NCBI GenBank assembly: GCA_031257835.1
Contig: JAIRNY010000015.1
Coordinates: 1-33,655 of the forward strand
Length of the DNA stretch: 33,655 nucleotides
From: Candidatus Endomicrobiellum cryptotermitis
Lineage (GTDB): Bacteria; Elusimicrobiota; Endomicrobiia; Endomicrobiales; Endomicrobiaceae
Direction of reading: 5' to 3'
The notes beneath the pieces were generated by a model. That model made no database searches. It saw only the letters and a program-made list of their open reading frames with translations, and was not told the DNA's origin. Shown one piece after another: positions 8,202 to 17,503 of this stretch (the first letter of the stretch is position 1; each line of letters begins with the position of its first letter). Position numbers and translations under genes: made by a program.

Positions 8202-9371
8202 TTATTTAGCTTTTGATGCAGATTCTTTTATAAGATTAAGAGCAATTTCATTTTTTTGAATCTGGCTTGTTCCTTCATAAAGAGTTGTTATTTTTGCGTC
8301 TCTCATCATTTTTTCTACATGATACTCTCTAGAGTATCCATATCCGCCAAGAACTTGAACTGCATTTGTTGTTACTTTCATAGCGACTTCTGAACAAAAA
8401 AGTTTAGCCATCGCCGATTCTTTACTAGTACGTTTTGAAGTGCCCGAATCTATCATCCTTGCAGAAGCATAAAGCAATGCTCTTGCAGCTTCAACTTCCG
8501 TGGCCATATCTGCAAGCATATGTTGTATACCCTGAAAAGAAGCTATAGGTTGTCCAAACTGCACTCTCTTTCTTGCATAATCTACAGCCTCGTCTAATGC
8601 ACCTGTTGCTATACCAAGAGCTTGAGCTGCTACTCCTGGACGAGAGTTATCTAATGTAGCTTGAGCTATCATTAAACCATGCCCTTCTTTTCCTAAAAGA
8701 TTATCTTTATGTACCTTACAATTTTTAAATATAAGTTCTCTTGTAGAAGAAGCTCTTATACCCATCTTTTTTTCTTTCTTACCAAATTCAAAACCAGGAG
8801 TTCCTTTTTCTACTATAAAACAAGAAATTCCCCTTGCACCTTTTGAAGGGTTAGTTTTTGCAAAAATAGTATAAGTTTCTGCATCGCCACCATTAGTTAT
8901 GAAACATTTTGTACCGTTTAAAATATAATAATCCCCGTCTTTAACTGCAGTGGTAATCATGCCAGTAGCATCAGAACCTGCAGAGGCTTCAGTTAAACCA
9001 AAAGCAGCAAGTTTTTTGCCAGAAGCAATGTCTGGCAAATATTTTTTCTTTTGTTCTTCATTTCCCTCTAGAAGAATTGGAAGAGTTCCAAGCGCTGTAG
9101 CAGCAAGCGAAAGTGCAATTGCGCCATCAATTTTACAAAGTTCTTCAACAACAAGCACAAGACCCATGATGCCTTTACCAAAACCACCATATTCTTCAGG
9201 TATATAAACGCCACACAAATCAGCTTGTGCAAACTCCTTTACAATTTCCCATGGAAATTCTTCTTTTTCATCATAATGTTCTCTAACAGGTCTTATTTTT
9301 TCCACTGCTATATTTCTAGCAGTTTCAACCATCATCTGCTCTTCTTCAGATAACATATAGTTCATCACCAT
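8202..9371 (-). CDS. Acyl-CoA dehydrogenase (short-chain/butyryl-CoA type), ETF-linked
   Basis: FAD enzyme interconverting an acyl-CoA and its 2-enoyl-CoA, exchanging electrons with the adjacent ETF. The 389 residues carry the family signatures FGLTEASAGSDATG (about 125-138) and QVLGGYGYSREYHVEKMMRD (339-358). The catalytic base is Glu366 in TLYEGTSQIQ, the position used by short-chain and butyryl-CoA dehydrogenases. The start has AGAGGT a few bases upstream of the ATG at 9371. Gene order with etfB-etfA matches Bcd-EtfBA and caffeyl-CoA reductase sets, so it may work in the reductive direction. No thiolase, hydroxyacyl-CoA dehydrogenase, crotonase or CoA-transferase gene lies in the window, so the substrate is unknown. 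Its place behind fatty-acid genes could also hint at acyl-chain supply. Confidence 0.93.
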   Translation of the reverse strand: MVMNYMLSEEEQMMVETARNIAVEKIRPVREHYDEKEEFPWEIVKEFAQADLCGVYIPEEYGGFGKGIMGLVLVVEELCKIDGAIALSLAATALGTLPILLEGNEEQKKKYLPDIASGKKLAAFGLTEASAGSDATGMITTAVKDGDYYILNGTKCFITNGGDAETYTIFAKTNPSKGARGISCFIVEKGTPGFEFGKKEKKMGIRASSTRELIFKNCKVHKDNLLGKEGHGLMIAQATLDNSRPGVAAQALGIATGALDEAVDYARKRVQFGQPIASFQGIQHMLADMATEVEAARALLYASARMIDSGTSKRTSKESAMAKLFCSEVAMKVTTNAVQVLGGYGYSREYHVEKMMRDAKITTLYEGTSQIQKNEIALNLIKESASKAK

Positions 9372-9417
9372 AATTTTGACCTCTTTTAATAAAATCTACC
9401 GACGTAAATACTGCTTG

Positions 9418-10113
9418 TTAAACATTATGTACGTCGAGAGACTCTTTTACGTTTTTTAAAGCTTTTTGAGCTGCAGCTTGATGCGCTTCTTTTTTAGAGT
9501 TCCCCACTCCATTGCCTGAAAGCTCACTATTTACAAATACTGCTGCTTCAAACTTTTTATTATGGTCAGGACCAAATTCTTTTATTATTCTATAATCTGG
9601 AATTTTTTTGTACAACCGTTGAGCAATTTCTTGAAGTTTACTTTTATAATCTGTTATTACTATTTCTTGCTTAAAATCCAAAAATTTTAGAACAAAATTT
9701 CTCGCATTTTCAAAACCTCCATCTAGATATACAGCACCTACAACCGCCTCAAAAACATCACAAAGCAAACTCTCTCGTTCTCTGGACTTTCTTGTATCAT
9801 CGCTTTTACCTAAAAAAATATAATCACCCAAATTTATTTTTTGTGCCCAAACACTTAAATTAGGCGCAGAAATAATTTGAGCTTTTAATTGAGACAACTT
9901 GCCTTCAGTGTCTCTAGGATAGCGTAAATATAAAGTCTCTGTAACGATAGCCGACAAAACACTATCACCTAAAAATTCCATACGCTCATTGCAACTCTTT
10001 TGACCTATTTGAGATGCATAAGACTTATGAGTTAAAGCTGTTAATAAAACTTCAAGGTTATTGAATGAATATTTAATAATTTTTTGAAGTTTTATTATTT
10101 TTTTACTTAACAT
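9418..10113 (-). CDS. rnc: Ribonuclease III
   Basis: Cleaves double-stranded RNA in rRNA maturation and mRNA turnover. Residues 1-150 form the nuclease domain with the signature NERMEFLGDSVL: Glu43, Glu46 and Asp50, with later acidic residues Asp119 and Glu122 in DVFEAVVGAVYLDGG. Residues about 157-225 form the double-stranded-RNA-binding domain ending in KKEAHQAAAQKAL. The 231-residue length is standard. The ATG lies inside the last codons of fabF (11-base overlap) with no strong ribosome site, implying translational coupling. A fabF/acpP-rnc neighbourhood is common in bacteria. Confidence 0.97.
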   Translation of the reverse strand: MLSKKIIKLQKIIKYSFNNLEVLLTALTHKSYASQIGQKSCNERMEFLGDSVLSAIVTETLYLRYPRDTEGKLSQLKAQIISAPNLSVWAQKINLGDYIFLGKSDDTRKSRERESLLCDVFEAVVGAVYLDGGFENARNFVLKFLDFKQEIVITDYKSKLQEIAQRLYKKIPDYRIIKEFGPDHNKKFEAAVFVNSELSGNGVGNSKKEAHQAAAQKALKNVKESLDVHNV

Positions 10114-11344
10114 ATTTCTTTATTACTATTGCAGCATTATGACCACCAAACCCTAAAGAATTTGAAATTGCGCAAGTTATATCCTGCTTTCTTGCTATAT
10201 TCGGCACATAATCCAAATCACAATCAGGATCAGAAGTTTGGTAGTTGATAGTTGGAGGTATAAAACCTTCTTGCATACCTAAAACAGTAGCAACAAGCTC
10301 AACTCCAGCTGCACCTCCTAAAAGGTGCCCTAACATAGATTTTGTAGAAGAAACAGGTATTCTATAAGATCTATCTCCAAAAACTTTCTTTATTGCAAAA
10401 GTTTCAATTCTATCGTTCATAGCTGTAGATGTGCCATGCGCATTTATGTAGTCAACATCTTCTTTAGAAATGCCTGCATCACAAATAGCTTTTTCTATAG
10501 CCATAATAGCACCTTTACCTTCAGGTTCTGGAGCTGTTATATGATAAGCATCATCAGACGCACCATAACCTGAAAGTTCAGCGTATATTTTTGCTCCCCT
10601 ACTTAATGCGTGTTCTAAAGTTTCAAGAACAACAATACCAGCACCTTCTCCCATAACAAAACCATCTCTATCTTTATCAAAAGGTCTAGATGCTTTAAGT
10701 GGGTCATCATTTCTTTGAGAAAGAGCTTTCATAGAACAAAAGCCTGCAACACCTAATGGAGTAATAGCAGATTCGGAACCACCTGCAATTATTACATCCG
10801 CACCTGAATTTCTCATCAACATTAGCGCATCACCTAAAGCGTGGTTAGATGAAGCACAAGCACTTGTAACTGTATAGTTTGGCCCAGTAAGGCCATATTT
10901 AATAGCTATTTCTCCAGGCAACATGTTCGTAATTATCATGGGGATCAGAAAAGGGCTTACTCGTCTAGGTCCCTTTGCAAGTAAAGTCTGCTCCTCTTCT
11001 TCAATTACATCCAAACCACCTATACCAGTCCCTGTTATAACACCAATTCTTGACAAATCTTCTGTAGATAAATCTAAGCCAGAATCTTCTATAGCCATTT
11101 TTGCAGCTGCAAAGCCAAATTGTGTAAACTTTGCCATTTTCTTTATATTTTTTTTGTCTATAAATTGTTCTGGATTAAAGTTTTTAACAGTTGCAGCAAA
11201 CTTTGTAGTATAGGGACTTGTGTCAAAGAAATCTATTAGACTAGCACCAGATTTTCCTTCTTTTAAAGCTTTAGTAAACTCAAGCATACCTATGCCTATA
11301 GGTGTAACAACTCCTATGCCTGTTATAACTATTCTTTTATTCAT
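10103..11344 (-). CDS. fabF: Beta-ketoacyl-ACP synthase II
   Basis: Elongating condensing enzyme of type II fatty-acid synthesis, joining malonyl-ACP to a growing acyl-ACP. The Cys-His-His triad is present: Cys163 in VTSACASSNHALG, His303 in NAHGTSTAMND and His340 in STKSMLGHLLGGAAG, with Lys335 nearby. The 413-residue length is typical. It follows acpP with a 10-base gap and overlaps rnc, in the usual acpP-fabF pairing. Confidence 0.98.
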   Translation of the reverse strand: MNKRIVITGIGVVTPIGIGMLEFTKALKEGKSGASLIDFFDTSPYTTKFAATVKNFNPEQFIDKKNIKKMAKFTQFGFAAAKMAIEDSGLDLSTEDLSRIGVITGTGIGGLDVIEEEEQTLLAKGPRRVSPFLIPMIITNMLPGEIAIKYGLTGPNYTVTSACASSNHALGDALMLMRNSGADVIIAGGSESAITPLGVAGFCSMKALSQRNDDPLKASRPFDKDRDGFVMGEGAGIVVLETLEHALSRGAKIYAELSGYGASDDAYHITAPEPEGKGAIMAIEKAICDAGISKEDVDYINAHGTSTAMNDRIETFAIKKVFGDRSYRIPVSSTKSMLGHLLGGAAGVELVATVLGMQEGFIPPTINYQTSDPDCDLDYVPNIARKQDITCAISNSLGFGGHNAAIVIKKYVK

Positions 11345-11354
11345 TATTTATGCC

Positions 11355-11594
11355 TTATTTTTTAACATGTGCCTTAATATAATCTATAGCATTTCCTACA
11401 GTCTGTATTCTTTCTGCTTCTTCATCTGGGATTTCAAGACCAAATTCTTCTTCAAAAGCCATAACAAGCTCTACGGTATCTAAAGAATCTGCTCCTAAAT
11501 CATTTACAAACGATGCGCCTGCTATAACTTCAGCAGGATCTACGCCCAATTGTTCAACAATAATCTCTTTTACTCTATCCTCAAAACCTGCCAT
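11355..11594 (-). CDS. acpP: Acyl carrier protein
   Basis: Small acidic carrier of acyl intermediates. Ser37 in [12 protein letters not shown] receives the phosphopantetheine arm. I choose the ATG at 11594 (79 residues) because the strong AAGGAGG site lies nine bases upstream; the GTG at 11600 would leave only two or three bases of spacing. The 85-base gap behind fabG is the largest in this part of the operon and could hold a weak internal promoter, which would suit a very abundant protein, but I see no convincing -35/-10 pair. Confidence 0.97.
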   Translation of the reverse strand: MAGFEDRVKEIIVEQLGVDPAEVIAGASFVNDLGADSLDTVELVMAFEEEFGLEIPDEEAERIQTVGNAIDYIKAHVKK

Positions 11595-11679
11595 TTTCAC
11601 ATTCCTCCTTTATTTTCTTGTATTTTTATTTTACACATATTGACACTTTATTTATATTACATCTACCGTAATAATTATT

Positions 11680-12423
11680 CTACATATACATTCCACCATT
11701 TACCGCTAAAACATGCCCTGTTATATAAGACGAATCGTCACTTGCAAAAAATAAGGCTGCTTTTGCTATATCAGAAGCTTCTCCAAGTCTTGCTAAAGGT
11801 ATAGTGCTAGAAATAGCCTTTTTCTGCTCTTGTGTAAGTTTATCTGTCATAGCTGTACGTATAAATCCTGGAGCAATAGCGTTTACCAAAACATTTCTTG
11901 AGGCGAACTCTCTTGCGCACGTCTTTGTCATAGCAATAACGCCACCTTTAGTTGCAGAATAATTTATCTGTCCAGCATTTCCCATCTGTCCAGCTACAGA
12001 AGCTATATTTATTATTCTGCCATGTCTTGCTTTAAGCATAGATTTACTTACAGTTTTTATGCAATTAAATACACCTTTTAAATTAACAGCAATAACAGCA
12101 TCCCATTGCGCTTCTGTCATTCTCAAAACAAGATTATCCTTTGTTATTCCTGCATTGTTGGTTAGTATATCTATTTTGTAGAATTTGTCAAGAGTAGCTT
12201 TTATTAAAGTTTCGCATTCTTCTAACTTTGCAACATTACATACAGCAGACATAGTTTTAACATTATATTTTGTTTCTATTTCTTCTGCTGTTTTTAAAGC
12301 AGACTCTGCATTAATATCTGATATTACAATATTAGCACCTTCTGATGCAAAAGTTTCAGCTATTGACTTACCTATACCTTGAGAAGAGCCTGTAATAACA
12401 GCTACTTTCCCTTGAAGTTTCAT
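11680..12423 (-). CDS. fabG: 3-oxoacyl-ACP reductase
   Basis: NADPH-dependent short-chain dehydrogenase performing the first reduction of the fatty-acid cycle. It shows the nucleotide motif TGSSQGIG (11-18), NNAG, and the catalytic Ser142, Tyr155 and Lys159 (YSATKGG). The 247 residues end in the family-typical GHVLAVNGGMYM. The ATG overlaps the fabD stop as ATGA, indicating coupled translation, and GGAGG lies a few bases upstream inside fabD. Confidence 0.97.
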   Translation of the reverse strand: MKLQGKVAVITGSSQGIGKSIAETFASEGANIVISDINAESALKTAEEIETKYNVKTMSAVCNVAKLEECETLIKATLDKFYKIDILTNNAGITKDNLVLRMTEAQWDAVIAVNLKGVFNCIKTVSKSMLKARHGRIINIASVAGQMGNAGQINYSATKGGVIAMTKTCAREFASRNVLVNAIAPGFIRTAMTDKLTQEQKKAISSTIPLARLGEASDIAKAALFFASDDSSYITGHVLAVNGGMYM

Positions 12424-13349
12424 TTACTTAATTCCTCCAATGTTTTTTGCAAACTTATACTGTCTTCAATATTTAAAGTTTTTTTTGTTTTATCAATCCT
12501 TCTTAACAGCCCAGACAAAACTTTTCCAGGGCCAATTTCTATAAACTTTTCATAATCTAACAAAATCATATTTTGCATACTTTCATCCCACTTTACCGAA
12601 TTTTTTATTTGAGCAACAAGCTTCTCTTTTATTTGAGACACATCTTTAGTAAGCTGTGCGTCACAATTTGTATACACTCCAAAAAAAGGATTATTAAAAT
12701 TATATTTTTCTAATTCCCTTGACATTGCATCTGAAGCAGAGTTCATAAGAGAAGAATGAAAAGGGCCAGAAACATTTAATATAACAGTCTTTGCACCAGC
12801 CTCATTTGCAATCTCCATAGCCTTATTTACCGCAGCAGAAACACCTGCTATAACTATCTGTCCTGGAGAATTAAAATTAACAGCTTCACAAGTACCATAA
12901 GAAGAAGCTTTGATGCAAATATCTAAAACTTGTTCTTTTTGCATCCCTAAAATTGCAGCCATTGTTCCAGGATTTTTGCAAGAAGCTTCTTGAATAAACT
13001 TGCCTCTAGCTTTTACCATTTCCAGACCATCTTTAAAACTAAAAAAACCTGCTGCGCATAATGCACAATATTCACCAAGTGAATGCCCTGCTGCAACAAA
13101 TTCAGAATTTACAAAATTATAGTTAGCTTTAAAAACTTCAAAAATAGCCATAGAAACAGTAAATATTGCAGGTTGAGCATATTGAGTAAGTTTTAGCGTA
13201 CTTTCAGGACCATTAAAAATAACATCTTTTATGTCATTACCTGCCAAATCTATAATTTCTTTTGCTTTAGAATATTTCTCATAAAGATCTTTACCCATAC
13301 CAACTGTTTGCGAGCCCTGTCCTGGAAACATCAACGCTATTTTTGACAT
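12420..13349 (-). CDS. fabD: Malonyl-CoA:ACP transacylase
   Basis: Loads malonyl groups from CoA onto acyl carrier protein. The start at 13349 gives MSKIALMFPGQGSQTVGMG, the canonical N-terminus, with AAGGGT just upstream; the longer frame from 13394 would overlap fabH and adds a non-family tail. Ser90 lies in AAGHSLGEYCAL and His198 in VSGPFHSS. The 309 residues are normal for the family. Confidence 0.97.
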   Translation of the reverse strand: MSKIALMFPGQGSQTVGMGKDLYEKYSKAKEIIDLAGNDIKDVIFNGPESTLKLTQYAQPAIFTVSMAIFEVFKANYNFVNSEFVAAGHSLGEYCALCAAGFFSFKDGLEMVKARGKFIQEASCKNPGTMAAILGMQKEQVLDICIKASSYGTCEAVNFNSPGQIVIAGVSAAVNKAMEIANEAGAKTVILNVSGPFHSSLMNSASDAMSRELEKYNFNNPFFGVYTNCDAQLTKDVSQIKEKLVAQIKNSVKWDESMQNMILLDYEKFIEIGPGKVLSGLLRRIDKTKKTLNIEDSISLQKTLEELSK

Positions 13350-13366
13350 TCTACCCTTTACTATAT

Positions 13367-14356
13367 TTAAACTTTTAATACTATAGCACCCCACGTAAAC
13401 CCACCACCAAAAGCAACAAGTTCAACTAAGTCTCCTTTATTTAGCTTTCCTGTTTTTATAGCTTCATCTAGTGCTGTAATTGTAGTTGCAGATGAAATAT
13501 TTCCAGTTTTATGTATGTTAACAAAAACCCTCTCCATAGGAATATCCATTTTTTTTGCAACAGCTTCAATTATTCTCATATTTGCTTGATGAGGAATAAA
13601 AAGTTTTATATCTTCTAATTTTTCCCCTGAAAGTTCTAAAGCTTTTTGAGCTGCAAACACCATTTTAGGTATGGCTGCCTTAAAAACTTCTTTCCCTTGC
13701 ATTTTTATTGAGTGTAACTTTCCATCTACAGTTTTAGCAGTAGCTGGATTGATGCTTCCGCCACCAGGAATTAAAAGTAGTTGGGCATACGACCCATCTG
13801 AACCTAAAAATGTAGATAAAATATCGCTATTTCCTTGTGAAACTGACAAAACCATAGCTCCTGCACCATCACCAAAGAGAACACAAGTATTTCTATCTGT
13901 CCAATCTGTAATTTTAGAAAGCTCTTCTGCACCAACTAATAAAACATTCTTATAAAGTCCAGACTCTATAAACGCTCTTGCAGTAGCAACACCATAAACA
14001 AACCCACTACAAGCTGCAGACAAATCAAAAGCTGGAATTGAAATTAACCCTAATTTTTTTTGTAGGAAACAGGCTGTAGAAGGGAAAAACATATCTGGTG
14101 TAATTGTAGCTACTAAAATTAAATCTATTTCTTCAAGTTTGATATTTGCAGCTTTAATAGCTTCTAAAGAAGCTTTATATGCAAGATCTGAAGTGTACTC
14201 ACCTTTAGCAGCTATTCTTCTTTCTTTTATTCCAGTCCTTGTGCTTATCCACTCGTCAGAAGTTTCAACAATTTTTTCTAGATCAGCATTAGTAAGAACT
14301 TTATTTGGGAAATATGAACCTGTACCTAAAATTTTGACACCAATTTTTTTATTCAT
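13367..14356 (-). CDS. fabH: Beta-ketoacyl-ACP synthase III
   Basis: Initiates fatty-acid synthesis by condensing an acyl-CoA primer, usually acetyl-CoA, with malonyl-ACP. The Cys-His-Asn triad is present: Cys116 in LSAACSGFVYG, His256 in IPHQANMRI and Asn286 in HKTGNISSATT, with the family's 30-residue His-Asn spacing. The 329 residues are full length. It overlaps the end of plsX by 8 bases. Confidence 0.97.
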   Translation of the reverse strand: MNKKIGVKILGTGSYFPNKVLTNADLEKIVETSDEWISTRTGIKERRIAAKGEYTSDLAYKASLEAIKAANIKLEEIDLILVATITPDMFFPSTACFLQKKLGLISIPAFDLSAACSGFVYGVATARAFIESGLYKNVLLVGAEELSKITDWTDRNTCVLFGDGAGAMVLSVSQGNSDILSTFLGSDGSYAQLLLIPGGGSINPATAKTVDGKLHSIKMQGKEVFKAAIPKMVFAAQKALELSGEKLEDIKLFIPHQANMRIIEAVAKKMDIPMERVFVNIHKTGNISSATTITALDEAIKTGKLNKGDLVELVAFGGGFTWGAIVLKV

Positions 14357-15371
14357 TATTTATAACCTTATTGTATTTTGCTATAGCTTGTTTTATTTCA
14401 TAAACAAGATTATGCTCTGCAGCTCTTACACCTGCAAAAATTGCATTTTTTACAGCTTTAGCATTAGAACTACCATGCCCCACTATGCTAATCCCATTTA
14501 CACCTAAAAGTGGAGCCCCGCCAACTTCAGTATAATCAACATTTTTTCTTAAATCTTTTATAGCAAGCAACAAAAATGGTAAAGATGCCCACGCAAAAGG
14601 ATGCTTTTTAAAAGCTTTTTTGACTAGCTTTAAAATCATTTCAGAAAGCCCTTCACCAAATTTTAAAATAACGTTTCCGACAAAACCATCACATATAACC
14701 ACATCTGCTTTAGACTTTGGAATATCTCTACCTTCTACATTGCCTATAAAATTTAGATCAGCTTTTTTTAAAAGCTCAAAAGCAGACAAAGAAAGAGCAT
14801 TACCTTTTGCAGGTTCTTCACCAACCGAAAGTAACCCTACTCTTGGTCTTTTTACTCCACCAACTTTCTCACAAAGCAAGCTAGCCATTATTGCAAACTG
14901 TAGTAAATGTTCTGGCTTAGAATCCACATTAGCTCCAATATCAGCAACTATACAACTCCCCTTTATAGTAGGGAAAAATGTAGATATAGCAGGTCTTAAA
15001 ACACCTTCTATTCTTTTTAAATAAAAAAAAGCTGCTGCCATAACTGCTCCAGAATTACCCATAGAGACAAATGCATCTGCTTTACCATCTGCAACAAGAC
15101 TTGCACAAATAGATAAAGACGAATTTCGTTTCTGACGAATAGCCTTTACAGGATGTTCGTCCATAGCGATAACTTCATCAGCATTAACTATTTCAATATT
15201 AAGAGATTTTAAATTATATTTTTTACTATACTTAGACATCTCATCAAGAATAGATTTTTCTTTACCTACAAGCAAAATTTTATGATTGGACTGTTTTGCT
15301 GCTAAAATTGCGCCTTCAATAGTCGATACCGGTGCAAAATCTCCACCCATTGCATCCAGTGCAATTATCAT
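14349..15371 (-). CDS. plsX: Phosphate acyltransferase PlsX
   Basis: Makes acyl-phosphate from acyl-ACP, the donor for the first acylation of glycerol-3-phosphate. The N-terminus IIALDAMGGDFAP, the EVIAMDEHPVKAIRQKRNSS segment, the FVSMGNSGAVMAAA segment, CDGFVGNVILK and EVGGAPLLGVNG are all family landmarks. At 340 residues it is complete. The ATG overlaps the rpmF stop as ATGA. The rpmF-plsX-fabH-fabD-fabG order is widespread. Confidence 0.97.
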   Translation of the reverse strand: MIIALDAMGGDFAPVSTIEGAILAAKQSNHKILLVGKEKSILDEMSKYSKKYNLKSLNIEIVNADEVIAMDEHPVKAIRQKRNSSLSICASLVADGKADAFVSMGNSGAVMAAAFFYLKRIEGVLRPAISTFFPTIKGSCIVADIGANVDSKPEHLLQFAIMASLLCEKVGGVKRPRVGLLSVGEEPAKGNALSLSAFELLKKADLNFIGNVEGRDIPKSKADVVICDGFVGNVILKFGEGLSEMILKLVKKAFKKHPFAWASLPFLLLAIKDLRKNVDYTEVGGAPLLGVNGISIVGHGSSNAKAVKNAIFAGVRAAEHNLVYEIKQAIAKYNKVINNE

Positions 15372-15589
15372 TCTGCTTGAACCTCTTTTTGAGTATTTTC
15401 AGTCTTTTTAACTTTTTTAGTCACAATTAAAACTCCATTATAAAAACCACATTCAGGGCACACTTTATGAGGCATTTTTGATGCACCACACTTTGAACAT
15501 TTACTAGCATTTGGAGCATCTAGTTTTGAATTTGCTGACCTTCTACAATCCCTACGATGTGGGGTATGTTTCCTTTTTGGATTTGGCAT
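15368..15589 (-). CDS. rpmF: 50S ribosomal protein L32
   Basis: Small ribosomal protein of the large subunit. It begins MPNPKRKHTPHRRDCRRSAN and contains a zinc-ribbon with two CxxC pairs (CSKCGASKMPHKVCPECG), so it is the zinc-binding form. The 73 residues include a Lys/Glu-rich C-terminal tail. It begins 2 bases after the YceD-family gene. Confidence 0.96.
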   Translation of the reverse strand: MPNPKRKHTPHRRDCRRSANSKLDAPNASKCSKCGASKMPHKVCPECGFYNGVLIVTKKVKKTENTQKEVQAE

Positions 15590-15591
15590 CT

Positions 15592-16053
15592 TTACGTCCT
15601 CCGATATTTATTGAACAATTCTTTCCATTTTTCTTTAATACAGTTATCATAGTGATCAACACAAGAACAAGAATCGTCTTTTTTATTACGTCTTCCACAA
15701 ATTTTACATATACCTAAACAATCACTACTACAGACAGGTTTTGATGGCATTTCAAGAAGTATTAACTGTCTAACTTCTTCATTAACATCAACACAACCTT
15801 CTTTAACATCCATATCTACATTAATAGGAATTTCCACAGGATGGGAGTAGAGTTCAAGACAAAGAGAACATTGTTGTTCAATAAAACCTACTAGTTTGCC
15901 TTTTACATGTATTTTAATGTCAGAAACTTTAACAGCTACAAAAGATACATATATATTTGTTTGACAACCAATATCATTTGTATACTTATATTCATTTATT
16001 TCTATTGTGTCTCTTTTTAAAAAGTCAGACAAATGTATAATCAATTCTTTCAT
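15592..16053 (-). CDS. YceD/DUF177 family protein
   Basis: Member of the YceD (DUF177) family, found beside rpmF in most bacteria. In some lineages the family has been linked to rRNA accumulation. The 153 residues include QQCSLCLELYSHPVEIPI, the typical Cys pair followed by a beta-rich stretch, and a C-terminal CSSDCLGICKICGRRNKKD with further Cys residues that may bind metal. The identification rests on these motifs and on the invariant position before rpmF. Biochemical role not established. Confidence 0.88.
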   Translation of the reverse strand: MKELIIHLSDFLKRDTIEINEYKYTNDIGCQTNIYVSFVAVKVSDIKIHVKGKLVGFIEQQCSLCLELYSHPVEIPINVDMDVKEGCVDVNEEVRQLILLEMPSKPVCSSDCLGICKICGRRNKKDDSCSCVDHYDNCIKEKWKELFNKYRRT

Positions 16054-16080
16054 ACCAATTTTTAGATTATAAGATGTTAA

Positions 16081-17289
16081 TTATATATTTGTCAACACCG
16101 CTTTAGACTCTTTAGCAATCATCAACTCTTCATTAGTAGGTATAACCATAATCTTAACTTTTGAAGATTTTGTAGAAATAACTCTTTCTTTATCAGAAGA
16201 TTTAGCGTTTTCTTCTAAATCTATTTCCATACCTAACGCACTTAAATTTTTACAAACATTCTCTCTTACGGGAGAAGAATGTTCCCCAATACCTGCAGTA
16301 AAAACTAGAGCATCTAGACCATTTAAAATCCCAAAATAAGCACATATATATTTTTTTACACTATAACAAAGCATTTCAAAAGCTAAAGAAGCTCTTTTAT
16401 TGCCATTTGCCTTTGCTATCAAAATATCTCTCATATCGGCAGAGACACCAGAAATTCCAATCAACCCGCTCTTTTTATTCATCAACTTATTTAGAGCATT
16501 CCCTTGTTTATATTGTGGATACTTATCTAGAATATAAGGGACTATCGCAGGGTCAATGTTTCCGCACCTAGTTCCCATCATAACACCTTCTAAAGGGGTA
16601 AATCCCATAGAAGTATCAACAACTTTACCGTTCTCAATAGCTGTAATACTACTACCATTTCCCAAATGAGCTGTTATCAACTTAATTTTACTTAACGGCC
16701 TGCCCAACATTCCTGCAGCTCTTTGAGAAACGTAATCATGAGAAGTGCCATGAAAACCGTATCTTCTTATATGGTCCTTTTCAAAAAATTCATAAGGTAA
16801 TGCGTACATGTAAACATAATTGTGTATAGTTTGGTGAAAAGCTGTATCAAAAACTAAAACTGAAGGAACTCCTGGAAGCATTTTTTCAACAGCTTCTATA
16901 CCAGCATAATGAGCAGGCATATGAAGTGGCGCTAACAAAAAACAATCTTTTAAATCTTTCTTTACTTCTTCTGTAACCAAAACTGACTTATGAAATTTAT
17001 CTCCACCATGAACTATTCTATGTCCAACAACAGCAATTTCATTAATATCTGAAATCATACCACTATTTTTATTTAAAAGTTCGTTTATTATAAGGTCTAC
17101 AGCTTCAGCGTGATTTAAAACTTTTACAACTTCTTTTTGTTTTTTTACTTTCTCTGACTGCTTTGTATAAAAAGCTTTAGTAGAACCTATGCATTCAACA
17201 ATACCACAAGCAAGCTTTTTTTCATTGTGTATTTCAAACAGGGTATACTTAACAGAAGACGAGCCACAATTAACTACTAATATTTTCAT
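16081..17289 (-). CDS. ackA: Acetate kinase
   Basis: Converts acetyl phosphate and ADP to acetate and ATP, the substrate-level phosphorylation step of acetate fermentation. The 402 residues show the ASKHA-fold motifs [13 protein letters not shown] (5-17), [17 protein letters not shown] with the catalytic Asp, [28 protein letters not shown] and [15 protein letters not shown] lies ten bases ahead of the ATG. It is the first gene after a strong promoter and heads the operon toward the lipid genes. Phosphotransacetylase, its usual partner, is not in the window. Confidence 0.98.
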   Translation of the reverse strand: MKILVVNCGSSSVKYTLFEIHNEKKLACGIVECIGSTKAFYTKQSEKVKKQKEVVKVLNHAEAVDLIINELLNKNSGMISDINEIAVVGHRIVHGGDKFHKSVLVTEEVKKDLKDCFLLAPLHMPAHYAGIEAVEKMLPGVPSVLVFDTAFHQTIHNYVYMYALPYEFFEKDHIRRYGFHGTSHDYVSQRAAGMLGRPLSKIKLITAHLGNGSSITAIENGKVVDTSMGFTPLEGVMMGTRCGNIDPAIVPYILDKYPQYKQGNALNKLMNKKSGLIGISGVSADMRDILIAKANGNKRASLAFEMLCYSVKKYICAYFGILNGLDALVFTAGIGEHSSPVRENVCKNLSALGMEIDLEENAKSSDKERVISTKSSKVKIMVIPTNEELMIAKESKAVLTNI

Positions 17290-17357
17290 ATTTATTAAAC
17301 TCCCTGTTTGTTTAAATTACAAATAAAAAAACAACCTACGTTTGCGTTTTGATACTA

Positions 17358-17386
17358 ATTTTATAGTATTTTAGACATCTTGTCAA
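17358..17386 (-). promoter_or_regulatory. Sigma-70-type promoter of the ackA-to-etfA operon
   Basis: On the minus strand a perfect -35 box TTGACA (17381-17386) is followed after exactly 17 bases by TAAAAT (17358-17363). The transcript would begin about 60 bases before the ackA ATG. It is the best promoter in the window. The remainder of 17290-17503 shows no gene and no clear clpB terminator. Confidence 0.75.
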
Positions 17387-17503
17387 ATTATACCGTCTAG
17401 AAAATTGCGTACTTAGTCAACATTATATTAATATCAAACAAAATGCAGCAGATATAAGATTCTAAAACTAGACCAAACTAACTGTTTAAATAAAATTTTT
17501 TAA

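Noticed and set aside
9415-9432. Second Rex-like site (TTGTTAAACATTATGTAC) upstream of the acyl-CoA dehydrogenase gene
   Set aside because: Only the left half fits a Rex half-site; the right half does not, and it overlaps the rnc stop codon with no promoter beside it.
17387-17392. Second TATAAT on the minus strand just upstream of the ackA -35 box
   Set aside because: No -35 hexamer lies at a suitable distance; TTGACT is 22 bases away.
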